This document shows, piece after piece, positions 1-8,756 of a DNA stretch of 64,000 bases. Location: the NCBI RefSeq assembly GCF_014197755.1, contig NZ_JACIGE010000002.1, positions 430,985-494,984 of the forward strand, written 5' to 3'. Position 1 is the stretch's first letter, and each line of letters opens with the position of its first letter. The translations under genes and the position numbers were made by a program. The stretch is from Rhodocyclus tenuis. GTDB lineage: Bacteria > Pseudomonadota > Gammaproteobacteria > Burkholderiales > Rhodocyclaceae. Below the pieces are notes generated by a model. That model was not told where the DNA came from. It saw only the letters and a list, made by a program, of their open reading frames with translations, and made no database searches.

Positions 1-739
1 TGTTCCAGGCTTCGCCGGCGTGGAACTGCGTGACGCTGACCACCGCCGCATCGCAGGGATGCAGGTTGCGCGCGACCACGCTCTGCAGTGCCTGCACCAG
101 CGTGGCGGCGGCGAGGATGGTGTCGACGCCCTGGTTCGGCATGCCGGCGTGACAGCCGCGGCCGTGCACCTTGATCTCGAAGGCACAGGTTCCAGCCATC
201 ACCGGCCCGTCGAGCACGACCATCTGGCCGGCCGGCAGACCCGGCCAGTTGTGCATGCCGTACACCGCGTCCATCGGAAAGCGGTCGAACAGGCCATCCT
301 CGATCATGCGCAGCGCGCCGCCTTCGGACTCCTCGGCCGGCTGGAAAATGAAATGCACGACACCGTCGAAATTGACGCGTGCGAGGTTGTCGGCGAGGTA
401 GCGCGCGGCGCCGAGCAGCATTGCCGTATGCCCGTCGTGACCGCAGGCGTGCATGCAGCCTTCGATGCGCGAGCGGTGCGGAAACTCGTTCTTTTCGAGC
501 AGCGGCAGCGCGTCCATGTCGGCGCGCAGACCGATCGAGCGGCTGCCGCTGCCTTTGCGCAGGATGCCGACAATGCCGGTGCCGGCAATGCCGCGATGCA
601 CTTCGACGCCGTAGCGCGTCAGTTCGCGGGCAACGACATCGGCGGTACGTGACTCGTTGAACGCCAGTTCGGGATGGGCGTGCAGGTCACGGCGGATGGT
701 GACCAGTTCGGTAAGAAAAGGAAGGGCAAGGATGCTCAT
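1..739 (-). CDS. M20-family amidohydrolase (hippurate hydrolase-like), 3' end outside window
   Basis: A cytoplasmic metallo-amidohydrolase that would cleave N-acyl amino acids such as hippurate or acetyl-amino acids. Reading from ATG at 739 the first 246 residues are present; the rest lies beyond base 1. Visible family motifs are LRADMDALP (71-79), the metal-binding HACGHDGH (98-105, including Cys99 and His101), the QPAEE catalytic glutamates (Glu136-Glu137) and GMHNWPG with His163. The protein is co-linear with the peptidase M20D subfamily. It diverges from tolB. The exact substrate cannot be told from sequence. Confidence 0.9.
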   Translation of the reverse strand, partial: MSILALPFLTELVTIRRDLHAHPELAFNESRTADVVARELTRYGVEVHRGIAGTGIVGILRKGSGSRSIGLRADMDALPLLEKNEFPHRSRIEGCMHACGHDGHTAMLLGAARYLADNLARVNFDGVVHFIFQPAEESEGGALRMIEDGLFDRFPMDAVYGMHNWPGLPAGQMVVLDGPVMAGTCAFEIKVHGRGCHAGMPNQGVDTILAAATLVQALQSVVARNLHPCDAAVVSVTQFHAGEAWN

Positions 740-1055
740 GGGAGACTCCGATGCGCGGCTGACAGATTCGCGAACGCAGGAAACGGTAGGAAAACGGGGC
801 TGAAATCGGCTCAGGGCGAGGCGGGAGAGGAATGTCGGCGAGCGCCGGGCGCTGCGGACACGGCGCGACTCACCGGAAAAGGTGAGTTTAACGCCGTTCG
901 CACACCGGCAGGCAGACGCCCCTCCCCGCGCGCTGCGTTTCGACATGCGGCGCAAGCCCCGGTTCCAGAGGGGAAATTACGCTTGCTTACAAGTCGCGCC
1001 GCTTGTGCAGGTCTATAATCGCGTCTTCTTTTTCTGTCGCGATCCTCTCCGCTCA
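740..1055. other. Intergenic region between divergent M20 gene and tolB
   Basis: 316 bases without a gene. It holds a small hairpin (7-bp stem ACTCACC at 868-874 with GGTGAGT at 881-887, loop GGAAAA, three T after it) and, close to tolB, a TATAAT box at 1014-1019. No further small gene or RNA is evident. Confidence 0.5.
1014..1019 (+). promoter_or_regulatory. Putative tolB -10 box (TATAAT)
   Basis: Perfect TATAAT followed by CGCG, 36 bases before the tolB start codon. No convincing -35 at 16-18 bp spacing is seen. The same TATAATC context precedes rdgC, cobT and msbA in this window, which suggests a common housekeeping promoter form. Confidence 0.5.
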
Positions 1056-2369
1056 ATGCTTCGTTCCCTGCCCGAACGGCTTTTGCCGACCGTGCTGCGC
1101 CGCCTGAGCCTGATTGCCGCAGGCGCCCTGATTGCTGCGCAACTCGCCCTCCCCGCCCACGCCGAACTGACGATCGAGATCACCGGCGCCGGTGCCAATC
1201 GCATCCCTGTTGCCATTGCCGATTTTGGCGGCGAAGCCGGTGTCGCGCGCGCGCTGACCACCGTCATCCGCGGCGACCTCGAACGCAGCGGCATGTTCCG
1301 TCTGGTCGATCCGGGCTCTGCCGCGCTCAGCGAAAGCTCGCAGCCGGCGTGGTCCGACTGGCGCAGCAGGGGTGCCGACGCGCTCGCCGCCGGCAGCATC
1401 TCGGCCGCCGGCGACGGCCGCCTGGAAGCGCGCTTCCGCCTGCACGACATCAACCGCCAGTCCGCCCTCGGCGGCGCCGCCTTCGTCACCTCGACGCCGA
1501 TGCTGCGCGCCGCCGGCCACCGCATCGCCGACGTCATCTACGAAAAGCTGACCGGCGAAGCCGGCGTCTTCTCGACGCGCATCGCCTACGTGGTCAAGGG
1601 CAGCGGCCGCTACGAACTGCACGTCGCCGACGCCGACGGCCAGAACGCGCAGGCGGCGCTGATCTCGCGCGAACCGATCATCTCGCCGGCGTGGTCGCCC
1701 GACGGCACGCGACTGGCCTACGTCTCGTTCGAGAACAAGAAGCCGGTGATCTTTGTGCACTCGCTGGCCAGCGGCAAGCGGACGGCGATCGCCAACTTCC
1801 GCGGCTCCAACTCGGCACCGGCCTGGGCGCCCGACGGCCGCCGGCTGGCAGTGGTGCTGACCAAGGACGGCGGCTCGCAGCTGTTCGTGATCAACGCCGA
1901 CGGCTCCGGCGTGCAGCGCCTCGCCAGCTCGTCGGGCATTGACACCGAACCCTCGTTCTCGCCCGACGGCCAGTTCATCTACTTCACCTCGGACCGCGGC
2001 GGCAGCGCACAGATCTACCGCATCAACGCCGGCGGCGGCGACGCGCAGCGCGTCAGCTTCGAGGGCAGCTACAACGTGACGCCGCGCGTTTCGCCGGACG
2101 GCCGTTCGCTCGCTTTCATTACCCGCCGCGACGGCGCTTTCCGTCTCGCGGTGATGGACCTGGCCAGCCGCCAGACGCAGTTGCTCACCGATTCGCAGAA
2201 AGACGAGTCGCCGAGCTTCGCGCCGAACGGCCGCATGATCCTGATCGCCACGGAAGTCGGCGGCAGGGGTGTTCTGTCGGCGGTTTCGATCGACGGCCGC
2301 ATCCGGCAAAGACTTTCCATACCCGCCGGCAACGTGCGTGAACCGGCGTGGGGTCCGTTCCTCAAATAG
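1056..2369 (+). CDS. tolB: Tol-Pal system periplasmic beta-propeller protein TolB
   Basis: Periplasmic component of the Tol-Pal complex that maintains outer-membrane integrity and constriction; it binds Pal. 437 residues, the usual TolB length. The N-terminus is a signal peptide ending in PAHA (about residue 36), then the TolB N-terminal domain, then repeated propeller blades each carrying variants of PxWSPDG/PSFSPDG with downstream alternating hydrophobic strands. Start at 1056 is chosen because it gives a signal peptide; an in-frame upstream extension to 882 has no signal-like N-terminus. It is followed by pal after 32 bases and cpoB. tolQ, tolR and tolA do not precede it here. Confidence 0.95.
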   Translation: MLRSLPERLLPTVLRRLSLIAAGALIAAQLALPAHAELTIEITGAGANRIPVAIADFGGEAGVARALTTVIRGDLERSGMFRLVDPGSAALSESSQPAWSDWRSRGADALAAGSISAAGDGRLEARFRLHDINRQSALGGAAFVTSTPMLRAAGHRIADVIYEKLTGEAGVFSTRIAYVVKGSGRYELHVADADGQNAQAALISREPIISPAWSPDGTRLAYVSFENKKPVIFVHSLASGKRTAIANFRGSNSAPAWAPDGRRLAVVLTKDGGSQLFVINADGSGVQRLASSSGIDTEPSFSPDGQFIYFTSDRGGSAQIYRINAGGGDAQRVSFEGSYNVTPRVSPDGRSLAFITRRDGAFRLAVMDLASRQTQLLTDSQKDESPSFAPNGRMILIATEVGGRGVLSAVSIDGRIRQRLSIPAGNVREPAWGPFLK

Positions 2370-2401
2370 ATGGCCCGCGCACGGGTCACAGGAGTTAAAA
2401 A

Positions 2402-2947
2402 ATGAATCGCCTGCAAGTCCGCACCACCCTTCCCGCAACGCTCACCGCCGCCGTTTTCGCCGCGCTCGTCGCCGGCTGCAGCTCGTCGCCCACCGGCCCA
2501 GAGCAGTCCGGCGCTCCGGTTGAATCGCGCACCGGCGTGACGCCAGTCGTCGCCGGCAACGTGCAAGGCAACCGCCTGCCCGCCGAACTCACCGATCCGA
2601 AGAGCATCCTGTCGAAGCGCAGCGTTTACTTCGACTACGACAGCTTCGAAGTGAAGGCCGAGTTCAAGGATCTGGTTGCCGCGCACGCGCGCTTCCTCTC
2701 CGCCAACCGTCAGTTCAAGATCCTGATCCAGGGCAATACCGACGAACGCGGCAGCCGCGAATACAACCTTGCCCTCGGCCAGAAGCGTGCCGAAGCGCTG
2801 AAGAAGATGCTGGTTCTGCTCGGCGCCCGCGAAGACCAGGTTGAATCGGTCAGCCTCGGCGAAGAAAAGCCGAAGAATGAAGGCCACGACGACACCGCCT
2901 GGGCGGAAAACCGTCGCGCCGACATCCTCTACAGCGGCGAGTTCTAA
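2402..2947 (+). CDS. pal: Peptidoglycan-associated lipoprotein Pal
   Basis: Outer-membrane lipoprotein that anchors the envelope to peptidoglycan and partners TolB. 181 residues. A lipobox LVAGC puts the lipidated cysteine at Cys26, followed by a Ser/Pro linker and an OmpA-like peptidoglycan-binding domain (about 70-181) with FDYDS, NTDERG (112-117) and NRRADILY (170-177). A good ribosome-binding site (GGAG) lies before the ATG. Middle gene of tolB-pal-cpoB. Confidence 0.97.
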   Translation: MNRLQVRTTLPATLTAAVFAALVAGCSSSPTGPEQSGAPVESRTGVTPVVAGNVQGNRLPAELTDPKSILSKRSVYFDYDSFEVKAEFKDLVAAHARFLSANRQFKILIQGNTDERGSREYNLALGQKRAEALKKMLVLLGAREDQVESVSLGEEKPKNEGHDDTAWAENRRADILYSGEF

Positions 2948-2949
2948 GC

Positions 2950-3762
2950 ATGCAGCGCCGCCGCCCGACTGCCCCCCTGCCGGCGCTGTCGCCGGCGGCG
3001 CTGTGTCTCTGGCTGGCACTTGGCGTGGCCCCCGCGGCCCACGCCGGTCTGTTTGACGACGAAGAAGCGCGTCGCCAGATTTCCGACCTCAACGCCAAAA
3101 CCAGCGAGCGCCTCGAAACCACGAGCAAGGCGCAATTCGAGCTGGCCAACCAGATCCAGGCGCTGCGCGAAGAGAACGCGCGCCTGCGTGGCCAAGTGGA
3201 AACGCTCACCTACGAGCTGGAAGCCGCCAACAAGCGGCAGCAGGATTTTTACATCGACCTCGACGCTCGCCTGCGCAAGCTTGAGCCACAGGCGAGCAGC
3301 GCCGATCCGCACCTGGCCGAGGGCAAACCTGCCGATGCAGCGCCCGCCGCCGATGGCAAGACCACGGCGCCGCGCCCGCCGGCCGACCCGAACGCCGAAG
3401 CGCACGAGTACGAAGCGGCGCTGAACCTGTTCAAGGGCAAGAAACTCAAGGAAGCGGCGAGCGCCTTCAGCGGCTTCGTCAAGGCGCATCCGGACAGCAC
3501 GCTGGCGCCGAACGCGCAATACTGGTTCGGCAACGCGCAGTACGCGCTCGGCGACTGCAAGAAGTCGATCGACGCACACAATTCGCTGATCGCGCGCTGG
3601 CCGCAGCACGCCAAGGCCTCCGACGCGCTGCTCAACATCGCCTCGTGCCAGCAGGAACTCGGCGACGCCAAGGCCGCCAAGAAGACGCTGGAAACGCTGC
3701 AGAGCAAGTACCCGGACAGCCCGGCTGCCAGCACCGCCAAGCAGCGGCTGAAGAACCGGTGA
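2950..3762 (+). CDS. cpoB: Cell division coordinator CpoB (YbgF), TPR periplasmic protein
   Basis: Periplasmic protein that couples Tol function to peptidoglycan synthesis at the septum. 270 residues: signal peptide ending AHA near residue 32, a charged coiled-coil segment (about 40-100) with ALREENARLRG heptads, an Ala/Pro linker (about 105-145) and three C-terminal TPR-like repeats, including GNAQYALGDCKKSI. Two bases separate it from pal. Its stop codon overlaps the GTG start of queE, so queE is probably translationally coupled to it. Confidence 0.95.
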   Translation: MQRRRPTAPLPALSPAALCLWLALGVAPAAHAGLFDDEEARRQISDLNAKTSERLETTSKAQFELANQIQALREENARLRGQVETLTYELEAANKRQQDFYIDLDARLRKLEPQASSADPHLAEGKPADAAPAADGKTTAPRPPADPNAEAHEYEAALNLFKGKKLKEAASAFSGFVKAHPDSTLAPNAQYWFGNAQYALGDCKKSIDAHNSLIARWPQHAKASDALLNIASCQQELGDAKAAKKTLETLQSKYPDSPAASTAKQRLKNR

Positions 3763-4445
3763 AGCTGACACCAGCAACCGGCTCCGGCGGGCCACGCTCG
3801 CCGGGCGCCACGCTGCGCATCAACGAAATCTTTCTCTCGCTGCAGGGCGAGACCTCGCGCGCCGGCCTGCTCACCGTCTTCGTCCGCCTGACTGGTTGCC
3901 CGCTGCGCTGCGTCTGGTGCGATACCGAGTATGCGTTCTCCGGCGGCAGCAGCCGGCCGCTGGCCGAGGTGGTCGCGGCGGTGCTCGCTTTCGGCGTTGG
4001 CCGCGTCTGCGTCACCGGCGGCGAGCCGTTGGCGCAGGCCGCCTGCCTGCCGCTGCTGACGGCGCTGTGTGACGCTGGCTGCGACGTGTCGTTGGAGACT
4101 TCCGGCGCGCTCGACATCGGCGGCGTCGATGCGCGCGTCTCGCGCATCGTCGACCTGAAAGCGCCGGCTTCCGGCGAGGTAGCGCGCAACCACTGGCCGA
4201 ACATCGAACTGCTCACGGCGCACGACGAGCTGAAATTCGTCCTCGCCGACCGCGCCGATTACGACTGGGCCTGCGCGCAGATCCGCGAACACCGCCTTGA
4301 TCAGCGCTGCCCGCTGCTGATGTCGCCGGTGGCTGACCGCCTCGATCCGCCGACGCTGGCCGGCTGGATGATCGCCGACCGCATCCCGGCGCGCTTCCAG
4401 CTGCAATTGCACAAGCAGCTTTGGGGTAACATGCGGGGCAAGTAA
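3759..4445 (+). CDS. queE: 7-carboxy-7-deazaguanine synthase QueE
   Basis: Radical SAM enzyme converting carboxy-tetrahydropterin to 7-carboxy-7-deazaguanine in the queuosine pathway. 228 residues from a GTG that overlaps the cpoB stop (GTGA). The cluster motif is a CxxxCxxC with Cys47, Cys51 and Cys54 (CPLRCVWC), typical of radical SAM proteins; GGEP follows at 87-90. The GTG start is preferred because the upstream frame only reads through cpoB. It is grouped with a PilZ gene and queC, the next enzyme of the pathway. Confidence 0.95.
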   Translation: MKLTPATGSGGPRSPGATLRINEIFLSLQGETSRAGLLTVFVRLTGCPLRCVWCDTEYAFSGGSSRPLAEVVAAVLAFGVGRVCVTGGEPLAQAACLPLLTALCDAGCDVSLETSGALDIGGVDARVSRIVDLKAPASGEVARNHWPNIELLTAHDELKFVLADRADYDWACAQIREHRLDQRCPLLMSPVADRLDPPTLAGWMIADRIPARFQLQLHKQLWGNMRGK

Positions 4446-4462
4446 GCGCCCAGGAGACCGCC

Positions 4463-4825
4463 GTGACCGATGACCGCCGCCATCACACCCGCATCGCCTT
4501 CCACACGCCGGCACAGCTCAATGTCGGCAGTGAAACCCTCGCCGTGCGCGTGCTCGACATCTCGCTCAAGGGCGCGCTGCTGGCGCTGAATCCGGCGACG
4601 CCAATCACCATCGGCAGCCTCTGTTCGCTCGACGTGCACCTCGACGAACTCGGCGACGCCATCCGCATGGAAGGCGAAGTGCGCCACGTCGGCGGCGGCG
4701 ACGCCGGCATCGTCTGTCGCACGATCGACCTCGACAGCGTCACCCATCTGCGCCGACTGGTCGAACTCAATCTCGGCGACCCGGCGCTGCTCGAACGCGA
4801 GCTGTCGGCGCTGGCCAACGACTGA
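4463..4825 (+). CDS. PilZ-domain protein, probable c-di-GMP receptor
   Basis: A small cytoplasmic protein of 120 residues made of one PilZ domain. Both c-di-GMP-binding signatures are present: RHHTR (RxxxR, residues 6-10) and DISLKG (DxSxxG, about 32-37). A beta-barrel-like alternation follows and the C-terminus is a short helix. Translation begins at GTG 4463 with AGGAGA upstream. It sits 17 bases after queE and 66 before queC on the same strand, so it is probably co-transcribed with the queuosine genes, though no functional link is known to me. Confidence 0.85.
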   Translation: MTDDRRHHTRIAFHTPAQLNVGSETLAVRVLDISLKGALLALNPATPITIGSLCSLDVHLDELGDAIRMEGEVRHVGGGDAGIVCRTIDLDSVTHLRRLVELNLGDPALLERELSALAND

Positions 4826-4849
4826 TTCCGGCAGTCCGCGTCTTTTCCG

Positions 4850-4869
4850 CCGGCGGCACGCGCCGCCGG
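4850..4869 (+). other. GC hairpin between the PilZ gene and queC
   Basis: Perfect 8-bp stem CCGGCGGC (4850-4857) and GCCGCCGG (4862-4869) with loop ACGC, 22 bases before queC. No T-run follows, so it is not a standard terminator; it could tune queC expression. Confidence 0.35.
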
Positions 4870-4891
4870 CCTTCATTTCCCGTTCGCATCC

Positions 4892-5584
4892 ATGTCTGAT
4901 TCTGCCCGCCCCGCCGTCATCCTTCTTTCCGGCGGCCTCGATTCGGCGACGACGCTGGCCATCGCCCGCTCCGCCGGTTTCCGCAGCTACTGCCTGTCCT
5001 TCGACTACGGCCAGCGCCACCGCGCCGAACTCGTCGCCGCCGCGCGCGTCGCCACGGCGCTGGGTGCTACCGAGCATCGCGTGTTGAAGCTTGATCTCGG
5101 CCAGTTCGGCGGCTCGGCCTTGACTGATGACAACATCGCCGTGCCGGTCGACGGCGTGCAGCCGGGAATTCCCGTCACCTACGTGCCGGCGCGCAACACG
5201 ATCATGCTGTCGCTGGCGCTGGCCTGGGCGGAAACGCTCGGCAGCCGCGACATCTTCGTCGGCGTCAATGCGGTTGATTACTCGGGTTATCCGGACTGTC
5301 GCCCGGAATACATCGCGGCTTTCGAAACGATGGCCAATCTCGCCACCAAGGCCGGCGTCGAGGGTGAGCGGTTGACGATCCACGCGCCGCTGATCGATCT
5401 GTCCAAGGCCGAGATCATCCGCCGCGGCACTGAACTCGGCGTAGATTACTCGCTCACCGTCTCGTGCTATCAGGCCGACGCCGAGGGCCGCGCCTGCGGC
5501 GTCTGCGACTCGTGCCGCCTGCGCCACGAAGGCTTCATCGCCGCCGGTCTGGCCGACCCGACGCCGATGCGCAACGCTAGCTGA
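4892..5584 (+). CDS. queC: 7-cyano-7-deazaguanine synthase QueC
   Basis: ATP-dependent enzyme making preQ0 from 7-carboxy-7-deazaguanine and ammonia. 230 residues, normal length. The PP-loop SGGLDS is at 13-18, followed by FDYGQRH. The zinc site is formed by Cys192, Cys202, Cys205 and Cys208 (CGVCDSC), and the invariant YVPARNT and [13 protein letters not shown] motifs are present. It closes the cpoB-queE-PilZ-queC run; paaK converges on it from the other strand. Confidence 0.97.
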   Translation: MSDSARPAVILLSGGLDSATTLAIARSAGFRSYCLSFDYGQRHRAELVAAARVATALGATEHRVLKLDLGQFGGSALTDDNIAVPVDGVQPGIPVTYVPARNTIMLSLALAWAETLGSRDIFVGVNAVDYSGYPDCRPEYIAAFETMANLATKAGVEGERLTIHAPLIDLSKAEIIRRGTELGVDYSLTVSCYQADAEGRACGVCDSCRLRHEGFIAAGLADPTPMRNAS

Positions 5585-5647
5585 GGAAGTTTCTGGCGCG
5601 TTCGCGCCTGCTGTGCCCGGCTCATCAGGACCGGGAAGCGAGCAGCC

Positions 5648-6961
5648 TCAGGCGCCGCTGCGGCAGTCCTCGTGCACTCGCCGGTCGTCGACGCGCACGG
5701 CCTTGCCTTCGGCCGGCGGGATGCTGCCGCGCCGCACCAGCTCGACCGCCGGCGTCACCAGGATTTCGTCGCGCAGCCGCGCCACCAGCCGCTTGTGCAG
5801 CGCGGCGCGGGTTCTGTCGTCGGCAGCAAATACCTCGTCCTGAATCTCGACCTTGACGCGGATCTGGTCCATGTCGTTCTCCTGATAGAGCTCGATCAGG
5901 TAGTTCGGCGCCACTTCCGGCATCGCCATCAGCGCCTGCTCGATCTGCATCGGGAAGACGTTGCAGCCCTTGATGATGATCATGTCGTCAGTGCGGCCGG
6001 TGATGCGGTCGAGACGGCGATGCGTACGCCCGCAGGCACATTCGCCGGGGATGAAGCGTGTCAGGTCGCGCGTGCGGTAGCGCAGCAGCGGCATGCCGTC
6101 ACGACAGAGCGTGGTCATCACCAGCTCGCCGACTTCGCCGTCGGGCAGCGCTTCGCCGCTCACCGGATCGACGATCTCGGCGATGTAGGCGTCTTCCCAC
6201 ACATGCATGCCGGCCTGCGCCGCGCACTCGAAGGCAACGCCGGGGCCGTTCATCTCGGTCAGGCCATAGGAATTGAAGGCCTTCAGGCCAAGCAGTTCCT
6301 CGATGCGCCGGCGCGCACGCTCGGTGTGCGGCTCGGCGCCGATCAGCGCGAAACGCCACTTGAGATCGCCCGGCTCGATGCCTTCCTGCTGCAGGAAGTG
6401 GCCGAAGTGCAGCGCATACGAGGGGATGATGTGCACGCCGTCGACGCCGAAGTCGCGCAGCAGCTTCAGCTGGCGCTTGGAGTTGCCGGCGCCGGCAGGC
6501 ACCGTCAGGCAGCCGAGGCGTTCGGCGCCGTAGTGGATGCCGAGGCCGCCGGTGAACAGGCCGTAGCCGCTCATGTTCTGGAACACGTCGCCACGGCGCA
6601 GACCGACCGCGTGCATGCAGCGCGCGACCAGATGCGACCACGAGTCGACGTCGTTGGCCGTGTAATACACCGCCGTCGGCGCACCGGTCGTGCCGGATGA
6701 GACGTGCAGGCGGATGAAGGCGTCGCGCGGCTGACAGAGGAATCCGTCGGGATAGCCGGCGCGCAGGTCGTCCTTGACCGTGAACGGCAGCTTGCGCACG
6801 TCGTCGGGCGAATTGAAATTCTCCGGCCCGAGCCCCAGCGCGCGCAGACGCTTGCCGTAGAACGGCGACGCCAGGCAGGTGGCAACGGAGCGGCGCAGAC
6901 GCTCGGTCTGCAACGCGGCCAGCGAATCACGGGAAATGCCTTCGACGGCGTCGTAGAACAT
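5648..6961 (-). CDS. paaK: Phenylacetate-CoA ligase family protein
   Basis: AMP-forming aryl-CoA ligase activating phenylacetate or a related aromatic acid. 437 residues, the usual PaaK size. The ATP-binding loop SSGTTGAPT is at 88-96; YGLTEMNGPGVAFEC and the hinge/C-terminal GRTDDMIIIKGCNVFP motif are intact, and a short CACGR Cys motif occurs before it. The gene is alone, with no paaABCDE neighbours, so the substrate could be another aromatic acid (for example an aminobenzoate). Start codon is preceded by a weak AAAGG. Confidence 0.88.
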   Translation of the reverse strand: MFYDAVEGISRDSLAALQTERLRRSVATCLASPFYGKRLRALGLGPENFNSPDDVRKLPFTVKDDLRAGYPDGFLCQPRDAFIRLHVSSGTTGAPTAVYYTANDVDSWSHLVARCMHAVGLRRGDVFQNMSGYGLFTGGLGIHYGAERLGCLTVPAGAGNSKRQLKLLRDFGVDGVHIIPSYALHFGHFLQQEGIEPGDLKWRFALIGAEPHTERARRRIEELLGLKAFNSYGLTEMNGPGVAFECAAQAGMHVWEDAYIAEIVDPVSGEALPDGEVGELVMTTLCRDGMPLLRYRTRDLTRFIPGECACGRTHRRLDRITGRTDDMIIIKGCNVFPMQIEQALMAMPEVAPNYLIELYQENDMDQIRVKVEIQDEVFAADDRTRAALHKRLVARLRDEILVTPAVELVRRGSIPPAEGKAVRVDDRRVHEDCRSGA

Positions 6962-7193
6962 GGCGAGCCTTTGCGCGCGTAATCACGGGTTTTCAAGCGA
7001 GGCCGGCAGTATCCCGACTGGCAGCGCGGCGGTCAACGGCGCGGCGGCGGGAGCTTGATTTGCGCGCAGAAGAGGCGGCAAGCGCCACAACGGCGCATTC
7101 CAGAGCACTGCCGACACCAGCGAAAGAGCCGGCAGCAAGCCTGGAAAAGCCGGGAAAGCCGCGCAGCGACGGGGCCTTGCCGGCCGATCCGCA

Positions 7194-7222
7194 TTGACGC
7201 CCTTGCCGCGCTTATCTACAAT
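7194..7222 (+). promoter_or_regulatory. Promoter of tRNA-Lys(UUU)
   Basis: TTGACG at 7194-7199, a 17-bp spacer and TACAAT at 7217-7222, 18 bases upstream of the mature tRNA. The GC-rich bases after the -10 box (CCGCG) are typical of stringently controlled stable-RNA promoters. Confidence 0.8.
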
Positions 7223-7240
7223 CCGCGATCTTCGATTTTT

Positions 7241-7316
7241 GGGTCGGTAGCTCAGTCGGTAGAGCAGCGGACTTTTAATCCGTTGGTCGCGAGTTCGAAT
7301 CTCGCCCGACCCACCA
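7241..7316 (+). tRNA. tRNA-Lys (anticodon UUU)
   Basis: A 76-nt cloverleaf with encoded CCA. Acceptor stem GGGTCGG pairs with CCGACCC, the D-stem is GCTC/GAGC, the anticodon stem GCGGA/TCCGT holds loop CTTTTAA with anticodon TTT at 7274-7276, and the T-arm GCGAG-TTCGAAT-CTCGC is perfect. It closely resembles E. coli tRNA-Lys. Confidence 0.98.
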
Positions 7317-7325
7317 GAATTCAAG

Positions 7326-7351
7326 CGGCTTCCAGAGATGGAAGCCGTTTT
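7326..7351 (+). terminator. Rho-independent terminator after tRNA-Lys(UUU)
   Basis: Nine-bp stem CGGCTTCCA (7326-7334) with TGGAAGCCG (7339-7347), GAGA tetraloop, then TTTTC. It begins 10 bases after the tRNA 3' end. Confidence 0.88.
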
Positions 7352-7378
7352 CATTTCTGCTGTTCCGTAGCCCGATCA

Positions 7379-8695
7379 TCAGCCCAGTCGGGCGATTCTC
7401 AGTCGAGCATCTTCAAGATGCCGGCCGAGGGCGTCGGCACACTGGACCCAGCTAGCGGAAAAGTTGCCGTCCTGCCGCATCCTGGTGACGAATTCATCAG
7501 CGAGAACCAGCGCCTGTCGCCAGGTTGCGGCCTCGATGCTCGAATGCAGCCGCGCCGGTGGCAATTCGACCGGCAGCCCACCGCCACTGCGCGGGGCAAA
7601 CGCCATGGGCAGCATGTCGTAGGCGGGAGCAAGCTGATACGGGCGGCCAGCTTCGGCGACGAAAGACAGATTGCCGTTGTGCATGTCGGCATTGCCGATC
7701 AGGGTGCCAAAGGCAAAGAGTAGCGCGGCACCCTCTGCCGCCTCGGCGGTGACGATGCCTTGCGCCGCCAGCCTTGCTGCCAGCACCGGCCAGGGCGACC
7801 GGGCGTCGCCGATGAATTCCGCCTCAAGCGAGGTGAGCGAATGCAGCGCACGCCGCCCAAGCAGGCCAACGCGGTCAAATCGGCCGACTTCGAGAAAGCG
7901 TCGCCCGGTGATATCGAGCAGGCGTGATGACACCGCCGGAACGCCCGCGGCGCGCAGCACCTTTGCCGCGAGGTGCTCGGCAGCCAGCAGGTCACGCCAC
8001 CTTTGCGTCACCGGATTGTCTTCGACAGCGGTGAACTTCACGAGGACATGCTGCCCGGTGAAAGCGATGAATTTCGGCTGCTCCCCGCCGGCCGATGACC
8101 CCGGAACGTCGCCGCGTTCAGCAGCCTCGGCCAAGGCCGGATATTGCGACTCATCGACCGGGGACGGCGGCGGGGAGTCGATGAAACGCTCGCGGGCGAT
8201 GTCGCCCAGCAGCAGGTTGCCGACCAGGTTGTCGCCATGCGCCATCAGCGCGCGCAGCATGTGTGTTTCCGACCATTCCACCAGACTCGCCGGCAAGCCG
8301 AGCGCAGCTGCATGGTGCGCTGCATAGGCGCGTCCGAGAAAACCTTGCGGGCACATGTCCGCCAGCCACCAGGGAAGGCTTTCGCTATGCAAACTGCGGC
8401 CGTCTTCCTGTTGCATGACAAAACCGTTCGGACAGACAGGAATGAGCAGGCCGAGCCGACGGATCGTGCCGTCGGCCGTGATTTGATATATGGGGACGCT
8501 TCCCGGTCCACGTCCGGGATCACGCAGCGCGTATTGAATCGCACGACCGGAGCCGATGCGCAGGATTTCATCCCCGAGTGCCGCCAGCGCTCGTGATGCC
8601 GTCGGCTGACTGATGCCAATGCTTTCAACGAGCTGGCGAGCCTGCTTCGGTCCTTGCAGCAGGCAAAGCCGGATCGAGTCGGTGTGGGACGGCAT
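7379..8695 (-). CDS. hipH: HipA-family serine/threonine kinase with N-terminal HTH (HipH/YjjJ type)
   Basis: A 438-residue protein matching the architecture and length of E. coli YjjJ/HipH. Residues about 16-40 form a helix-turn-helix (ARQLVESIGISQPTASRAL); the rest is a HipA-like kinase. The glycine-rich autophosphorylation loop SSAGGEQPK is at 200-208, the catalytic segment GNADMHNGN at 334-342 (Asp337) and the metal-binding YDM at 359-361 (Asp360), so it looks active. HipA relatives phosphorylate aminoacyl-tRNA synthetases; the target here is unknown. No HipB antitoxin gene is adjacent, so the HTH may provide autoregulation. ATG 8695 is chosen; the upstream frame is AT-rich promoter sequence. 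Confidence 0.88.
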   Translation of the reverse strand: MPSHTDSIRLCLLQGPKQARQLVESIGISQPTASRALAALGDEILRIGSGRAIQYALRDPGRGPGSVPIYQITADGTIRRLGLLIPVCPNGFVMQQEDGRSLHSESLPWWLADMCPQGFLGRAYAAHHAAALGLPASLVEWSETHMLRALMAHGDNLVGNLLLGDIARERFIDSPPPSPVDESQYPALAEAAERGDVPGSSAGGEQPKFIAFTGQHVLVKFTAVEDNPVTQRWRDLLAAEHLAAKVLRAAGVPAVSSRLLDITGRRFLEVGRFDRVGLLGRRALHSLTSLEAEFIGDARSPWPVLAARLAAQGIVTAEAAEGAALLFAFGTLIGNADMHNGNLSFVAEAGRPYQLAPAYDMLPMAFAPRSGGGLPVELPPARLHSSIEAATWRQALVLADEFVTRMRQDGNFSASWVQCADALGRHLEDARLRIARLG

Positions 8696-8700
8696 GGCGA

Positions 8701-8729
8701 TGAATAGAATAATGAATAGATACTGAATA
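8701..8729. repeat. Three spaced TGAATA repeats upstream of hipH
   Basis: TGAATA occurs at 8701-8706, 8713-8718 and 8724-8729, spaced 12 and 11 bases apart, about one helical turn. The cluster lies 6-34 bases upstream of the hipH start codon in unusually AT-rich sequence and overlaps the predicted hipH promoter. It is a plausible operator for the HTH domain of HipH. Confidence 0.5.
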
Positions 8730-8740
8730 ATACGACTCAA
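8713..8740 (-). promoter_or_regulatory. Putative hipH promoter
   Basis: On the minus strand TTGAGT (8740-8735), a 16-bp spacer and TATTCA (8718-8713), about 18 bases before the hipH start. The -10 box coincides with the middle TGAATA repeat. Confidence 0.45.
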
Positions 8741-8756
8741 ACCAGGATCGTGGGCA

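Noticed and set aside
1053..2438. 461-codon minus-strand frame over tolB
   Set aside because: Antisense to a confidently identified gene and without recognisable domain.
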